DNA of 64,000 bases from Pedobacter yonginensis (GCF_003173595.1 NZ_QGNZ01000004.1:62001-126000); one strand, 5' to 3'. Positions 37,013 to 45,649 are shown, counted from the stretch's first letter. A program made the numbers and translations. The notes: generated by a model not told the origin, from the sequence alone.

Positions 37013-39124
37013 ATGGACTTTGATAGAGACAATGCCGTTTTCCTTCAGGCATTCGAATTGATAAATTCGACGGACAAAGATATATTTATTAGCGGTAAAG
37101 CGGGGACAGGTAAGACCACTTTTCTTAAGGCGCTCAGGACAAATACCTTCAAAAGAACCTTGGTGGCTGCGCCAACTGGGGTGGCGGCAATAAATGCCGC
37201 CGGAGTTACAATACATTCACTGTTCAATTTGCCGCGCAACCCCTTTGTTCCCGAGAACATGGAGATTTTCCATGCCAGAAACTTGGACAATACCACCAGG
37301 GAGATCATAAGAAATCTTGAATTACTGGTAATAGATGAAGTTTCAATGTTACGCTGCGATACCTTAGATGGGATTGATTATGTGTTGAGAAGAGTAAGGA
37401 ACAATCAGGCAGAGCCATTTGGAGGTATACAGGTCGTTTACATAGGAGATCTTTTTCAGCTTTCTCCCATAGCTAGTGACACAGATGCCGCAATATTGAA
37501 GAAATATTACTCGGGACGTTTTTTTGTGGACTCGAATGTTTATCAGCTTACCAATCCCATATATCTTGAGCTTATCAAGGTTTATCGGCAATCCGACCCT
37601 GAATTTTTGGACATTTTAAATGCTGTACGGGAAAATAAATGTTCAGCTTCCCATTTTGAACTACTTAACGGCTACTGTAAGCAAGAAGCAAACAACAATG
37701 CCATTACTTTGACCACGCATAACAGAAAGGCGGACCTGATCAATGAATCAAACCTGTCGAACATTGGTTCGCCAGAAAAGGTTCTAAGCGCAAAAATTGT
37801 CGGGACTTACCCTCCTGAATTATATCCCACATCAAAGGAATTAAAGCTTAAGCTTGGCGCCGTTGTCATGTTGTTGAAGAATGACAGAAGCAAGGTCAAA
37901 AGGTATTATAATGGCAAAACAGGGATAGTAGTCAAAATCGAGCCGCACAAGCTGACAGTTGATTTGGGCGATAATGACCTGTTGGAACTTGAAGAGGAAG
38001 TATGGGCCAATACAAGGCAGAGGGTAGATCTGGAAACTCAGACCGTGAGTGACGAACAAGTAGGTAGCTTCCAGCAATTTCCCGTTAAATTGGCTTGGGC
38101 CATAACGATACACAAAAGTCAAGGCCTGACTTTTGATAATCTTATCATTGATGCAGGCGAGACATTTGCCGAAGGACAGATCTATGTTGCCCTAAGCCGA
38201 TTGCGTTCCCTAGCAGGCTTAACCCTGAAGGAGCAGTTAAGTCCGGCATTGGTAAAAATTAATCCAAGGATCAAGCTTTTCACCGATAACAATCCCGGAT
38301 CCATGCTTAGCAAAGATATTCTGCAGAACTTACAATGGGGGTTCGCTGGAAGAATTTTAGCCAAGCTATTTGATATGAGCGATCTAGAGCATTATATTGG
38401 AGCCGCCCAAAATCATCCCCTATCGATTGTCAGTTCATCCTACCGCTCTTTGTCCGATCTATCCGATACTTTTAAAAAGTTTTGCGTGGAACTCTCCGAT
38501 ACATTCAAATCTGATGAAAAAGATTTCCATAAGGTTTTTGAAAGAGCATCTGCAGCTGCGGGCTATTTCAGTCCCCAACTAAATTCATTACTGGATCAAT
38601 TAAGGGCATTTGATAAGGCCCACGCAGATGATATCAATTACAAAAATCAACTTCCTGCATTAAGGAATGTAAAACGTTACGCCCAGGGTAAGTTGACGGG
38701 ACTGACAACCGCAAAAACTTTTACGGCCAGCTTGCAAACCGGTAAAAATCCGGGAGAAGCAATGGCGATGTTGAGAAAGGTAGGTAAGTCCATGATCGGG
38801 ACAAGTCAAGCAAACCTCATGGGCGTTTCAGCCCAAGCTAAAAACAGTCTGGAAAGAGAAAGCCTTGATCTATTTAGATCAGGTAAAAGCATACAGGAAA
38901 TCAGCCATTTGACCAAACTTGGAATTCCGACAATTGAATTCCACTTGACAACTTTTCTAGGCACCGGGGAACTGGATGTTCTTGAGCTTATGGACAGCTC
39001 GCAGTTCGAAAGGATAAAGTCTGTTATTGAACAGGGGAACACTTCGCTATCAGAAATCAGGAGGCAGCTTGGGGGCACCGTTTCATTCGGGCAGATCAAT
39101 GCAGTCATTGCCCATCTCTCCTGA
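37013..39124 (+). CDS. Pif1/RecD-like superfamily 1 DNA helicase with C-terminal HTH
   Basis: 703 residues. Motif I GKAGTGKT is at 28-35, motif Ia is in AAPTGVAAINAAG, Walker B is LLVIDEVSML (Asp 108, Glu 109), and motif III is VVYIGDLFQLSP. Motifs V/VI appear in AWAITIHKSQGLTFD and YVALSRLRSLAGL. These are Pif1-type 5'-3' helicase motifs. The C-terminal ~120 residues include an HRDC-like region and an HTH similar to the RecQ C-terminal HTH (GKSIQEISHLTKLGIPTIEF). Chromosomal Bacteroidota carry such helicases too, but this one sits 93 bases before the Argonaute operon on the same strand, so it may supply unwinding for that system. Confidence 0.88.
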   Translation: MDFDRDNAVFLQAFELINSTDKDIFISGKAGTGKTTFLKALRTNTFKRTLVAAPTGVAAINAAGVTIHSLFNLPRNPFVPENMEIFHARNLDNTTREIIRNLELLVIDEVSMLRCDTLDGIDYVLRRVRNNQAEPFGGIQVVYIGDLFQLSPIASDTDAAILKKYYSGRFFVDSNVYQLTNPIYLELIKVYRQSDPEFLDILNAVRENKCSASHFELLNGYCKQEANNNAITLTTHNRKADLINESNLSNIGSPEKVLSAKIVGTYPPELYPTSKELKLKLGAVVMLLKNDRSKVKRYYNGKTGIVVKIEPHKLTVDLGDNDLLELEEEVWANTRQRVDLETQTVSDEQVGSFQQFPVKLAWAITIHKSQGLTFDNLIIDAGETFAEGQIYVALSRLRSLAGLTLKEQLSPALVKINPRIKLFTDNNPGSMLSKDILQNLQWGFAGRILAKLFDMSDLEHYIGAAQNHPLSIVSSSYRSLSDLSDTFKKFCVELSDTFKSDEKDFHKVFERASAAAGYFSPQLNSLLDQLRAFDKAHADDINYKNQLPALRNVKRYAQGKLTGLTTAKTFTASLQTGKNPGEAMAMLRKVGKSMIGTSQANLMGVSAQAKNSLERESLDLFRSGKSIQEISHLTKLGIPTIEFHLTTFLGTGELDVLELMDSSQFERIKSVIEQGNTSLSEIRRQLGGTVSFGQINAVIAHLS

Positions 39125-39156
39125 AACTATACTTTTAAAAAGTTTTTTGTATTTTG

Positions 39157-39206
39157 CTTGCGAAACTTAGCAAGACTTCTTATCTTTGCTTGTGAAACTT
39201 AGCAAG
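39157..39206 (+). promoter_or_regulatory. Promoter and twin operators of the Argonaute operon
   Basis: Two almost identical 18-base elements, CTTGCGAAACTTAGCAAG (39157-39174) and CTTGTGAAACTTAGCAAG (39189-39206), each with inverted ends CTTGC / GCAAG. Their centres are 32 bases apart, about three helical turns. The sequence between and next to them contains TATCTTTG (39181-39188), a perfect Bacteroidota -7 box, so the operators bracket it and cover the -33 region. This is the layout expected for repression by the XRE protein whose ATG is at 39218. Confidence 0.8.
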
Positions 39207-39217
39207 GTTTATTGATT

Positions 39218-39559
39218 ATGGAAAATTACGGAGGTTATTTTAAGGCGCTTAGAGAATCAAAAGGCATGACATTACGGGAAGTCGAAAAAAGAACGGATGT
39301 GTCAAACGCTTATTTGAGCCAATTGGAGTCGGGAAAGATTAAGCAGCCGTCACCATTGACATTGCACAAGCTTTCTGAAACGTATGAAGTCGGTTATGAA
39401 ACCTTGATGGAAAAAGTCGGGTACCCGGTTCCGGAAAGATTGTCAAGGAAACAGGAAGAAGATAAGGGTTCAATTGCTTACAGGGTGGGCAGTATTACAA
39501 ATGATGAAGAAGTAGAATTGCTGAACTACCTTAAATTTATGAGAAGTCGAAAAAAATGA
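39218..39559 (+). CDS. XRE-family repressor heading the Argonaute operon
   Basis: 113 residues from ATG 39218; a TTG six bases upstream is less likely. The N-terminal HTH is clear (LRESKGMTLREVEKRTDVSN, then AYLSQLESGKIKQPS). The C-terminal half is a short helical tail ending LLNYLKFMRSRKK. It probably binds the twin operators at 39157-39206 and represses the operon until a trigger releases it. The stop overlaps the next start by 4 bases (ATGA), so it is translationally coupled to the Fe-S nuclease gene. Confidence 0.88.
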   Translation: MENYGGYFKALRESKGMTLREVEKRTDVSNAYLSQLESGKIKQPSPLTLHKLSETYEVGYETLMEKVGYPVPERLSRKQEEDKGSIAYRVGSITNDEEVELLNYLKFMRSRKK

Positions 39560-40533
39560 TTTGGTCAATATCTGGATATAAGCAGTTTAATAGGTGTGAG
39601 CGACAATGGTACTACAGTAACATCGTCGCCCATGCAATGGTAAAGAATGATGCTTTCCGGAAGGAAGTCACCATCCTTTCCAAACTGCAGACTATTGAGG
39701 CATGGCGGGGAACTATTGTCGATGAAGTCATCAGCAGGGTGCTTGTCAATGCGATCAACAGAAAAATTCCGATAAGAAAAGAGTATTTCATTGATCAGGC
39801 CATGCAGGCCTTTGATCGCCAGCTAGAATATGCGGTATTTCAAAAATATAGACTTCCAGAAAGTAAATTAAATACTGATCCCGATTTCGCGGCTCTGCTG
39901 GATTGTGAGTATGGAGTTGATTTGTCGGATGATGCCTTGGAAAGTGCGAAAATGGACATCAGATCGGCATTGACCAATTTGCTGGATAATATGGACTTTA
40001 TAGCTTATTTGCAGACTTCGAAACATTTGATCAGTCAGAGAACCCTTGTATATCCGGTAGATCGGTTCAATGTAAGGGCCATACCCGATATGATCGCCTT
40101 TTTTGAGAACGAACCTCCGCATATTTTTGATTGGAAGGTACATACTTTCGGGACGGTATCATATGATGAGCAATTGATTTCCTATGCGGTAGCACTGTAT
40201 AAGGTTGCAACCACCAGGCCCCATTCGGATTTCCCTTCAAACATTGGGTCTTATAAACTAACTGACTATAAACTAACTGAATACCAACTTCTGCATAACG
40301 ACAGAATTAAAAGAGACTATGAGGTTACCAATGCCAATCTAGAAGAATTAGGGGACAAAATTTCAAGCAGTATCATGGAGATGTATATTACTGGTTGTCA
40401 TAAAAAATACAGTCAACTCGATTCTGGAAAGTTTGCAACCACATCATATTTTGAAAATTGCCAAAATTGTCCATTTAAACGAATCTGTAAATCGAATGAT
40501 CATGAACTACGAAACAGTTATCTTTCCACTTAA
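39556..40533 (+). CDS. Cas4/AddB-like PD-(D/E)XK nuclease with Fe-S cluster motif
   Basis: 325 residues. Cys 14 near the N-terminus (GYKQFNRCERQWYY) and a C-terminal cluster CQNCPFKRIC (Cys 302, 305, 311) give the four Cys that hold a 4Fe-4S cluster in Cas4 and AddB nucleases. The active site is AIPDMI (Asp 178), FDWKV (Asp 192, Lys 194) and QLISYA (Gln 206, Tyr 210). The His usually found in the first motif is Asp 56 here (WRGTIVDEVI). The family cuts or resects DNA ends. It overlaps the XRE gene by 4 bases and the Argonaute gene by 32 bases. A role in generating guide or target DNA ends is plausible but inferred. Confidence 0.85.
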   Translation: MIWSISGYKQFNRCERQWYYSNIVAHAMVKNDAFRKEVTILSKLQTIEAWRGTIVDEVISRVLVNAINRKIPIRKEYFIDQAMQAFDRQLEYAVFQKYRLPESKLNTDPDFAALLDCEYGVDLSDDALESAKMDIRSALTNLLDNMDFIAYLQTSKHLISQRTLVYPVDRFNVRAIPDMIAFFENEPPHIFDWKVHTFGTVSYDEQLISYAVALYKVATTRPHSDFPSNIGSYKLTDYKLTEYQLLHNDRIKRDYEVTNANLEELGDKISSSIMEMYITGCHKKYSQLDSGKFATTSYFENCQNCPFKRICKSNDHELRNSYLST

Positions 40534-42910
40534 CAATCTGGATCAGTTATCCGCGGACTACGTACTTTATGAGATCGTAGGATTGACTGATTCTGATGAA
40601 GATTTTGATAGCAACATTCAGTATATTGTTAAAAATCTTTCCTATAAACTGAAGCATCCGGTAACTTCTATCGAAAGGGATGGAAAACCTTTACTTGTTG
40701 TCAGGAATGATTCCGAGATCATAGAGAACTTACCAGCAGACATTATGGTCAAGCGAGGTATTATGGCCTGTTTTCGCAGGATTGGTGATCCGATTATTCT
40801 GGATTTTGTTAATTACGATGAGTCAAGTAAATCAATAATCTTAAGATTTCTTCAATTTGACCTGCAGACCGAGCTGAATAAAAATCCAGCTTTATGGCAG
40901 CCGAGTTCGGGTGATGCCTTCTTTAATGATGAGGCTCGCGAAACAATCGGTAACGTTTCGGTTTTTAATGGGTTTTTTGTTCGTGTTGTAGAACTGCCAG
41001 ATGGTGGATTCGGACTTGCAATCGATGTGACAAAGAAATACATCTCACGTGATCCCTTAAACGTAAAGCTCACACGTCAACAGTTTAAATCCGAGGGTGT
41101 AAAAAGCTCACATCTGGTCTATCAATATGGGCAACATAAATATGAAATCAGGGCCGATCATTTTAGTGATCTTAATGCTTCCGAATATAGGTTTAACAGA
41201 CCTTCGGATGGTAAATCGGTTTCCCTATTACAAGATACATTGGAGAGATTTGGTAATCCAATGCCTCCTTTTGTCGCAAACCTGCCTGATGACGCATCTG
41301 CGATTATTTACAAGACTAATGATAATCAAGAAAGACGCGTGATAGCAGGCCTATGTTATCGAGTGTTTGACACAGAAGACCCTCAGATACGAAAGATCCA
41401 CAAGAAGTCGATCATTATACCTTTTTACCGCAGAATGTTGATAAAGGCCGTAAGAAATCGTTATTTGAAAAGTTTGCGTTACGGAAATGTCCAGCTTAAT
41501 ATTTCCCCAACACCAGTTTTGGTCGAAAAGACAAAGTTTCCTTCACCTGACCTATTATTTGGAAAAGGTACTGTGTTAACAACAAATAATAGTGATGGGG
41601 CAATTAGGACAAGCATTGATAATTTAGGGAGAAAGCGAAAAAACCTGCTGTTGGATAAAAATGTCGGATTTTACACCACTGCAACTTTTCAGACACAGTA
41701 TTTTGTTGTACCCCAAACTATCTTTAATATGTATGGCAATCGGAAATTCTTTTTAGAGCATTTGATTTCCCAGGTCGACATCATGCACCCGACAGAATCC
41801 GGCTGGAATCCAAACGTTATCACCTATGACGATCGGGGTAAAAAGAACGCTATAGAGATTGGTTTTGAGATCTTACAGAAAATCAAGGAGGGTATTACAA
41901 AGACAGGGGGATATGCGCTGGTTATGCTTCCCTCAAATGTAGAAAGGGTGAAAAGACAGCACGATGATCTTGCCGCTTTAGTCGTTTCTGGATGTCACGA
42001 AGATCATTCGATTACTGCAAGTATTATGCATAGTGATACTTTGGAAGAATGTTATATCCACAAGTCAGTACAAGGTGCATCAACATACGAAGTACGTAAT
42101 GATTTAAAGGGTAAGTATTCCGGGTATATCTTGGGTGTTGCTATAAATCAAGTATTGCTAAATAATGAGAGATGGCCCTATATATTAAATATGCCATTAA
42201 ATGCTGATCTCACGATTGGTATTGACGTAAAAAAGAAGCTTGCTGGTTTTACCTTTGTCGATAAGTTTTCGAAAAATATCCTAACAAAATTCGATAAATC
42301 TGATAATAAAGAGCGATTGTCATCAGGACAAGTGGTAAAAATGCTTGTAAAAAATATTGCATTATTATGCAATCATTCAAGTTCACCAGTAGAAAAAATT
42401 GTCATTCATCGGGATGGACGACTTTTTACCTCTGAAAGAGATGGAATATTGATGGCGATAAAAATATTGAAGGAAAAGGATATTATACCACAAACAGCTT
42501 CAGTCAGCTTCGTTGAAATTCCTAAACATTCAATTTCGCCATTTCGGTTATTTGATGTGACAAAAGAATATGATATCAAACAGCAAAGAGTGGACAACGG
42601 GCTAGTTTTGAACCCAGAAATTGGTTCCTATGTAAAGATAAATCCTAAGGAAGCTTTTCTGTGCACAACCGGGAGAGAATTTAGTCATGGAGGTAGTTCT
42701 AATCCATTATACGTGAAATACAGTTCTGGAACATTGAGTTTGGACAATATATTGCAGGATATTTATTTTCTTTCTTGCTTAGCGTACACAAAGCCTGATG
42801 ATTGCTCTCGATACCCTGTTACAATCAAGATTACAGATAGACGGATCAATACACTGGGTAGTCCATATGACGAAGAATACCTGGATATTTTAAAGTCAGT
42901 AAACATTTAA
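40502..42910 (+). CDS. ago: Long prokaryotic Argonaute (pAgo) with apparently complete PIWI tetrad
   Basis: 802 residues from ATG 40502 (804 from ATG 40496). The N-terminal ~400 residues would hold the N and PAZ-like regions. The MID region carries YIHKSVQG, where Lys 521 and Gln 524 fit the guide 5'-phosphate pocket. The PIWI domain shows Asp 575 in LTIGIDVKKK, Glu 604 in SDNKERLSSG as the likely glutamate finger, Asp 638 in IVIHRDGR and Asp 779 in IKITDRRIN: a DEDD tetrad, so target cleavage is predicted. Such proteins use small guides to recognise foreign nucleic acid. Guide and target type (DNA or RNA) cannot be read from sequence. It is the third gene of a six-gene operon. Confidence 0.9.
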   Translation: MNYETVIFPLNNLDQLSADYVLYEIVGLTDSDEDFDSNIQYIVKNLSYKLKHPVTSIERDGKPLLVVRNDSEIIENLPADIMVKRGIMACFRRIGDPIILDFVNYDESSKSIILRFLQFDLQTELNKNPALWQPSSGDAFFNDEARETIGNVSVFNGFFVRVVELPDGGFGLAIDVTKKYISRDPLNVKLTRQQFKSEGVKSSHLVYQYGQHKYEIRADHFSDLNASEYRFNRPSDGKSVSLLQDTLERFGNPMPPFVANLPDDASAIIYKTNDNQERRVIAGLCYRVFDTEDPQIRKIHKKSIIIPFYRRMLIKAVRNRYLKSLRYGNVQLNISPTPVLVEKTKFPSPDLLFGKGTVLTTNNSDGAIRTSIDNLGRKRKNLLLDKNVGFYTTATFQTQYFVVPQTIFNMYGNRKFFLEHLISQVDIMHPTESGWNPNVITYDDRGKKNAIEIGFEILQKIKEGITKTGGYALVMLPSNVERVKRQHDDLAALVVSGCHEDHSITASIMHSDTLEECYIHKSVQGASTYEVRNDLKGKYSGYILGVAINQVLLNNERWPYILNMPLNADLTIGIDVKKKLAGFTFVDKFSKNILTKFDKSDNKERLSSGQVVKMLVKNIALLCNHSSSPVEKIVIHRDGRLFTSERDGILMAIKILKEKDIIPQTASVSFVEIPKHSISPFRLFDVTKEYDIKQQRVDNGLVLNPEIGSYVKINPKEAFLCTTGREFSHGGSSNPLYVKYSSGTLSLDNILQDIYFLSCLAYTKPDDCSRYPVTIKITDRRINTLGSPYDEEYLDILKSVNI

Positions 42911-42921
42911 TATTATCAACC

Positions 42922-43287
42922 ATGAGTAACATAGGATTAAATACAAACGTTTTTCGCATCACTGGAAAGTACTTGGATATTTTAAACGACTTTATCGTTA
43001 GGGCGAAAATACATTCAGAAATAAGCGAATCTAAAAAAAAGGAATTAATCGAGTTCCTTACTAAAATTAATGATACTGAAAATGCGCAGCCGCAATTTCA
43101 ACTCCTGTCTAGCATTATAGAACGAGAGTTGCGAAATTCCCATAAAAGGCCTGTGCTTTATTTAAATTCATTGATGGAAGAAATCAGAGACGGTGCCCTA
43201 GAAAGCGTTGTTCCAAAAATAGAGTTTATTGTTGAAGCTTTGGATACTGAAAATAGTGAAGCTTTATCTAAAATAAAAGGGGATTAA
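42922..43287 (+). CDS. Small helical protein in the Argonaute operon
   Basis: 121 residues, charged and almost entirely helical (SKKKELIEFLTKINDTEN, then LLSSIIERELRNSHKRPV). No signal peptide, membrane segment, Cys or known motif. It starts 11 bases after the Argonaute stop and ends 5 bases before the metallopeptidase-like gene, so it is firmly inside the operon. It could be an adaptor, an inhibitor of the adjacent peptidases or an Argonaute partner; nothing in the sequence decides. Unknown family. Confidence 0.75.
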   Translation: MSNIGLNTNVFRITGKYLDILNDFIVRAKIHSEISESKKKELIEFLTKINDTENAQPQFQLLSSIIERELRNSHKRPVLYLNSLMEEIRDGALESVVPKIEFIVEALDTENSEALSKIKGD

Positions 43288-43292
43288 CCAGC

Positions 43293-44432
43293 ATGTATAC
43301 TTATATCAATGGAGCCATCAAGGAATCGATAGGTAAAGGAAAAGCTTTGATGGAGAAAATACCTGGAGCCCGAGATTTAGGTATATATTTTTCTCCATTA
43401 GCAACTACAGCGAATCGTGAGATTGATGGTATAGTTGGGGAGCTTGATCACCTATACAATGATGTCGTGTACAATAATCCAGTAAATATTCGTCAGAAAT
43501 TTTACCAGTTTAAACGTTTAGCTGGTAAAATGGCGGATATTGAAAATGTTGTAATTGCTGCTATGAGCAGAAAGGATAAGGATGACGAGTTTATTAATAA
43601 GCTGGTTCATCAAATCTGTACAGAAATTGACTATCCTTTGCCAACACCAGTTGCATCTTGTCTATCTCAAAAGTATTATCACATCTATCCTTTTTATAAT
43701 CTAATTTGCATACCGTTATTGGAATCGGAGTTTCTGTTACACCTTCCAGATATTTATCATGAACTTGGGCACCCACTTCTTTCTTTGGATAATCCTAAAG
43801 TTGAGCCTTTTCAGAGCAGCCTTGGGTATTTCAACATCGAGATTAAAAAGCATTTCGAGGCGGAGATACAACGTCGAACATTAAACCAAACAGCCGAAAC
43901 GGAATTTGATCCGATTTATATATACAAAGACTCGTGGTTGGAAAATTGGTCTGCTGAGTTATTTTGTGATTTGTACGCTACGTACACACTTGGCCCCGCT
44001 TACGTATGGTCTAATTTACATATGTGTACAAAGATGTCTTGGGATGTTTACAAGATTCCCACCTACCAGAAAACCTCCCATCCACCTGATGAAGCAAGAA
44101 TGAAGGCTATCCTATTCGCTCTTGAATTAATAGGGTTTAAAGATGATGCTGACCAGATTAAACAAAAATGGGAGGAATTCAAAAAGATCATTGTGGCAGT
44201 GAAATCAGATGAAAGCGAATTTGCAATTGCTGTACCTGAGATTCTATTAAAAAGTGCGGCAGAACATTGTCTTATCGGAACTAAAAACATCGGTTCAGAT
44301 ATCCCCACAGTTGGAGCGACCCACAAAGTGTATACGCTTTTGAACGAAGCCTGGAAGCAATTTTGGTCTAACCCTGAAGACTTTTACAATTGGGAACACA
44401 AAGCATACGGAGAATTTAAAGCCAACCTATAG
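43293..44432 (+). CDS. HELGH metallopeptidase-like protein in the Argonaute operon
   Basis: 379 residues, no signal peptide. The zinc-binding motif HELGH is at 156-160 in LPDIYHELGHPLLS, and a candidate third ligand lies in NWSAELFCDLYATY (Glu 222, Asp 226), the E-x-x-x-D pattern of gluzincins. Downstream, SHPPDEARMKAILFALEL is a helix often seen in intracellular metallopeptidases that carry HPP-x-x-x-R. The N-terminal ~110 residues are helical. It lies between a small helical protein and a subtilisin, 5 and 20 bases away. A protease cascade triggered by Argonaute is the simplest reading, but this is inference. Confidence 0.78.
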   Translation: MYTYINGAIKESIGKGKALMEKIPGARDLGIYFSPLATTANREIDGIVGELDHLYNDVVYNNPVNIRQKFYQFKRLAGKMADIENVVIAAMSRKDKDDEFINKLVHQICTEIDYPLPTPVASCLSQKYYHIYPFYNLICIPLLESEFLLHLPDIYHELGHPLLSLDNPKVEPFQSSLGYFNIEIKKHFEAEIQRRTLNQTAETEFDPIYIYKDSWLENWSAELFCDLYATYTLGPAYVWSNLHMCTKMSWDVYKIPTYQKTSHPPDEARMKAILFALELIGFKDDADQIKQKWEEFKKIIVAVKSDESEFAIAVPEILLKSAAEHCLIGTKNIGSDIPTVGATHKVYTLLNEAWKQFWSNPEDFYNWEHKAYGEFKANL

Positions 44433-44452
44433 ACTCTGCTCTTAAATAATAT

Positions 44453-45649
44453 ATGAAAAAAAAATATATAGTATTGTATTCTACGGAAACGGTGGAGAAG
44501 CAATCTCTGGATAATGGAAAAACTTTGAGTCCGTCATTTAAAGCTCTAAGTAAGGAAGTATTAAAAGCAAAATTCGATATCTCAGTACAATCTTTAGACG
44601 ATCAGAACGAACAGGAATTTTTGAAAAGCAATCAAAACGTTATTGCCATTGCTCCAACTATTCCACTAAAACTTATCAAACCTAAAAAGATAGCAGCAGG
44701 ATCAAAAAAGCCTTCAGACGAGTATCTCTGGAATATTGGTGCGGTCGGTGTCACATCATCTTCGTATAGTGGCAAAGGGATCAAGATAGCGATCTTGGAC
44801 ACTGGAATTGATAATTCGCATCCAGCTTTCAATGGTGTAAACATTATAGAGAAAGACTTTACCGGCGAGGGAAATGGTGACACAAACGGCCATGGGACAC
44901 ATTGCGCTGGCGTTGCCTTCGGCAGAGACGTTGATGGACATCGCATCGGTATAGCGACTGGAGTAGAAGAGGTTCTGATTGGAAAGGTACTGGGTCAGGA
45001 CGGTGGAAGTACCGATATTTTGATAGATGCAATCCATTGGGCGGTCAAGAACGGGGCCCATGTTATATCCATGTCCCTGGGAATAGATTTTCCTGGTTAT
45101 GTTGCGGAGCTAGAGAAGGAAGGTATGCAGACCGAGGCAGCGGTATCCCATGCATTGGAAGGATACCGGAAAAATATATTGTTGTTCGAACGGCTGGCGA
45201 ACCTGATAAGGACACAGGCCAGTAACAAATCTACCCAACCTGTGCTAATTCTAGGTGCAGCTGGGAACGAAAGTTCAAGGCCAGACTACAAAATTGCGGT
45301 AAGTCCGCCTGCGATATCGGACGGCATCGTTTCAGTCGGTGCACTAGGCGCTAAGGGGAGCGGATATTATGTTGCAGAATTTTCAAATACCGGAGCTACG
45401 CTTTCCGCACCTGGTGTCGATATTATATCTGCTGAAATTGGCGGTGGCTTGGTGTCTATGGACGGTACAAGTATGGCTACCCCTCATGTTGCGGGGATCG
45501 CAGCGCTATGGGCAGAAAAATTAATAACTAAACGCCAGTTCAACCTTAATAATCTCCTTGCCCATCTGACTGCTTCCTGCGATGATTTAAAATTGTCGAA
45601 AGAGCAACCTGAAGATTTTGGAGCAGGCATGGTACAGGCCCCTAATTAA
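44453..45649 (+). CDS. Subtilisin-like (S8) serine protease without signal peptide
   Basis: 398 residues. The catalytic triad is clear: Asp 116 in IAILDTGIDNSHP, His 147 in NGHGTHCAG and Ser 340 in GTSMATPHVAG; the oxyanion Asn is in GAAGNESS (Asn 272). Residues 1 to ~95 could be an inhibitory propeptide or a sensor region. There is no signal peptide or membrane anchor, so it should act in the cytoplasm, which is unusual for a subtilisin. It is the last gene of the Argonaute operon, and repeat copy B starts 200 bases downstream. The pairing with Argonaute suggests an effector that kills or is activated on infection. Confidence 0.92.
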   Translation: MKKKYIVLYSTETVEKQSLDNGKTLSPSFKALSKEVLKAKFDISVQSLDDQNEQEFLKSNQNVIAIAPTIPLKLIKPKKIAAGSKKPSDEYLWNIGAVGVTSSSYSGKGIKIAILDTGIDNSHPAFNGVNIIEKDFTGEGNGDTNGHGTHCAGVAFGRDVDGHRIGIATGVEEVLIGKVLGQDGGSTDILIDAIHWAVKNGAHVISMSLGIDFPGYVAELEKEGMQTEAAVSHALEGYRKNILLFERLANLIRTQASNKSTQPVLILGAAGNESSRPDYKIAVSPPAISDGIVSVGALGAKGSGYYVAEFSNTGATLSAPGVDIISAEIGGGLVSMDGTSMATPHVAGIAALWAEKLITKRQFNLNNLLAHLTASCDDLKLSKEQPEDFGAGMVQAPN

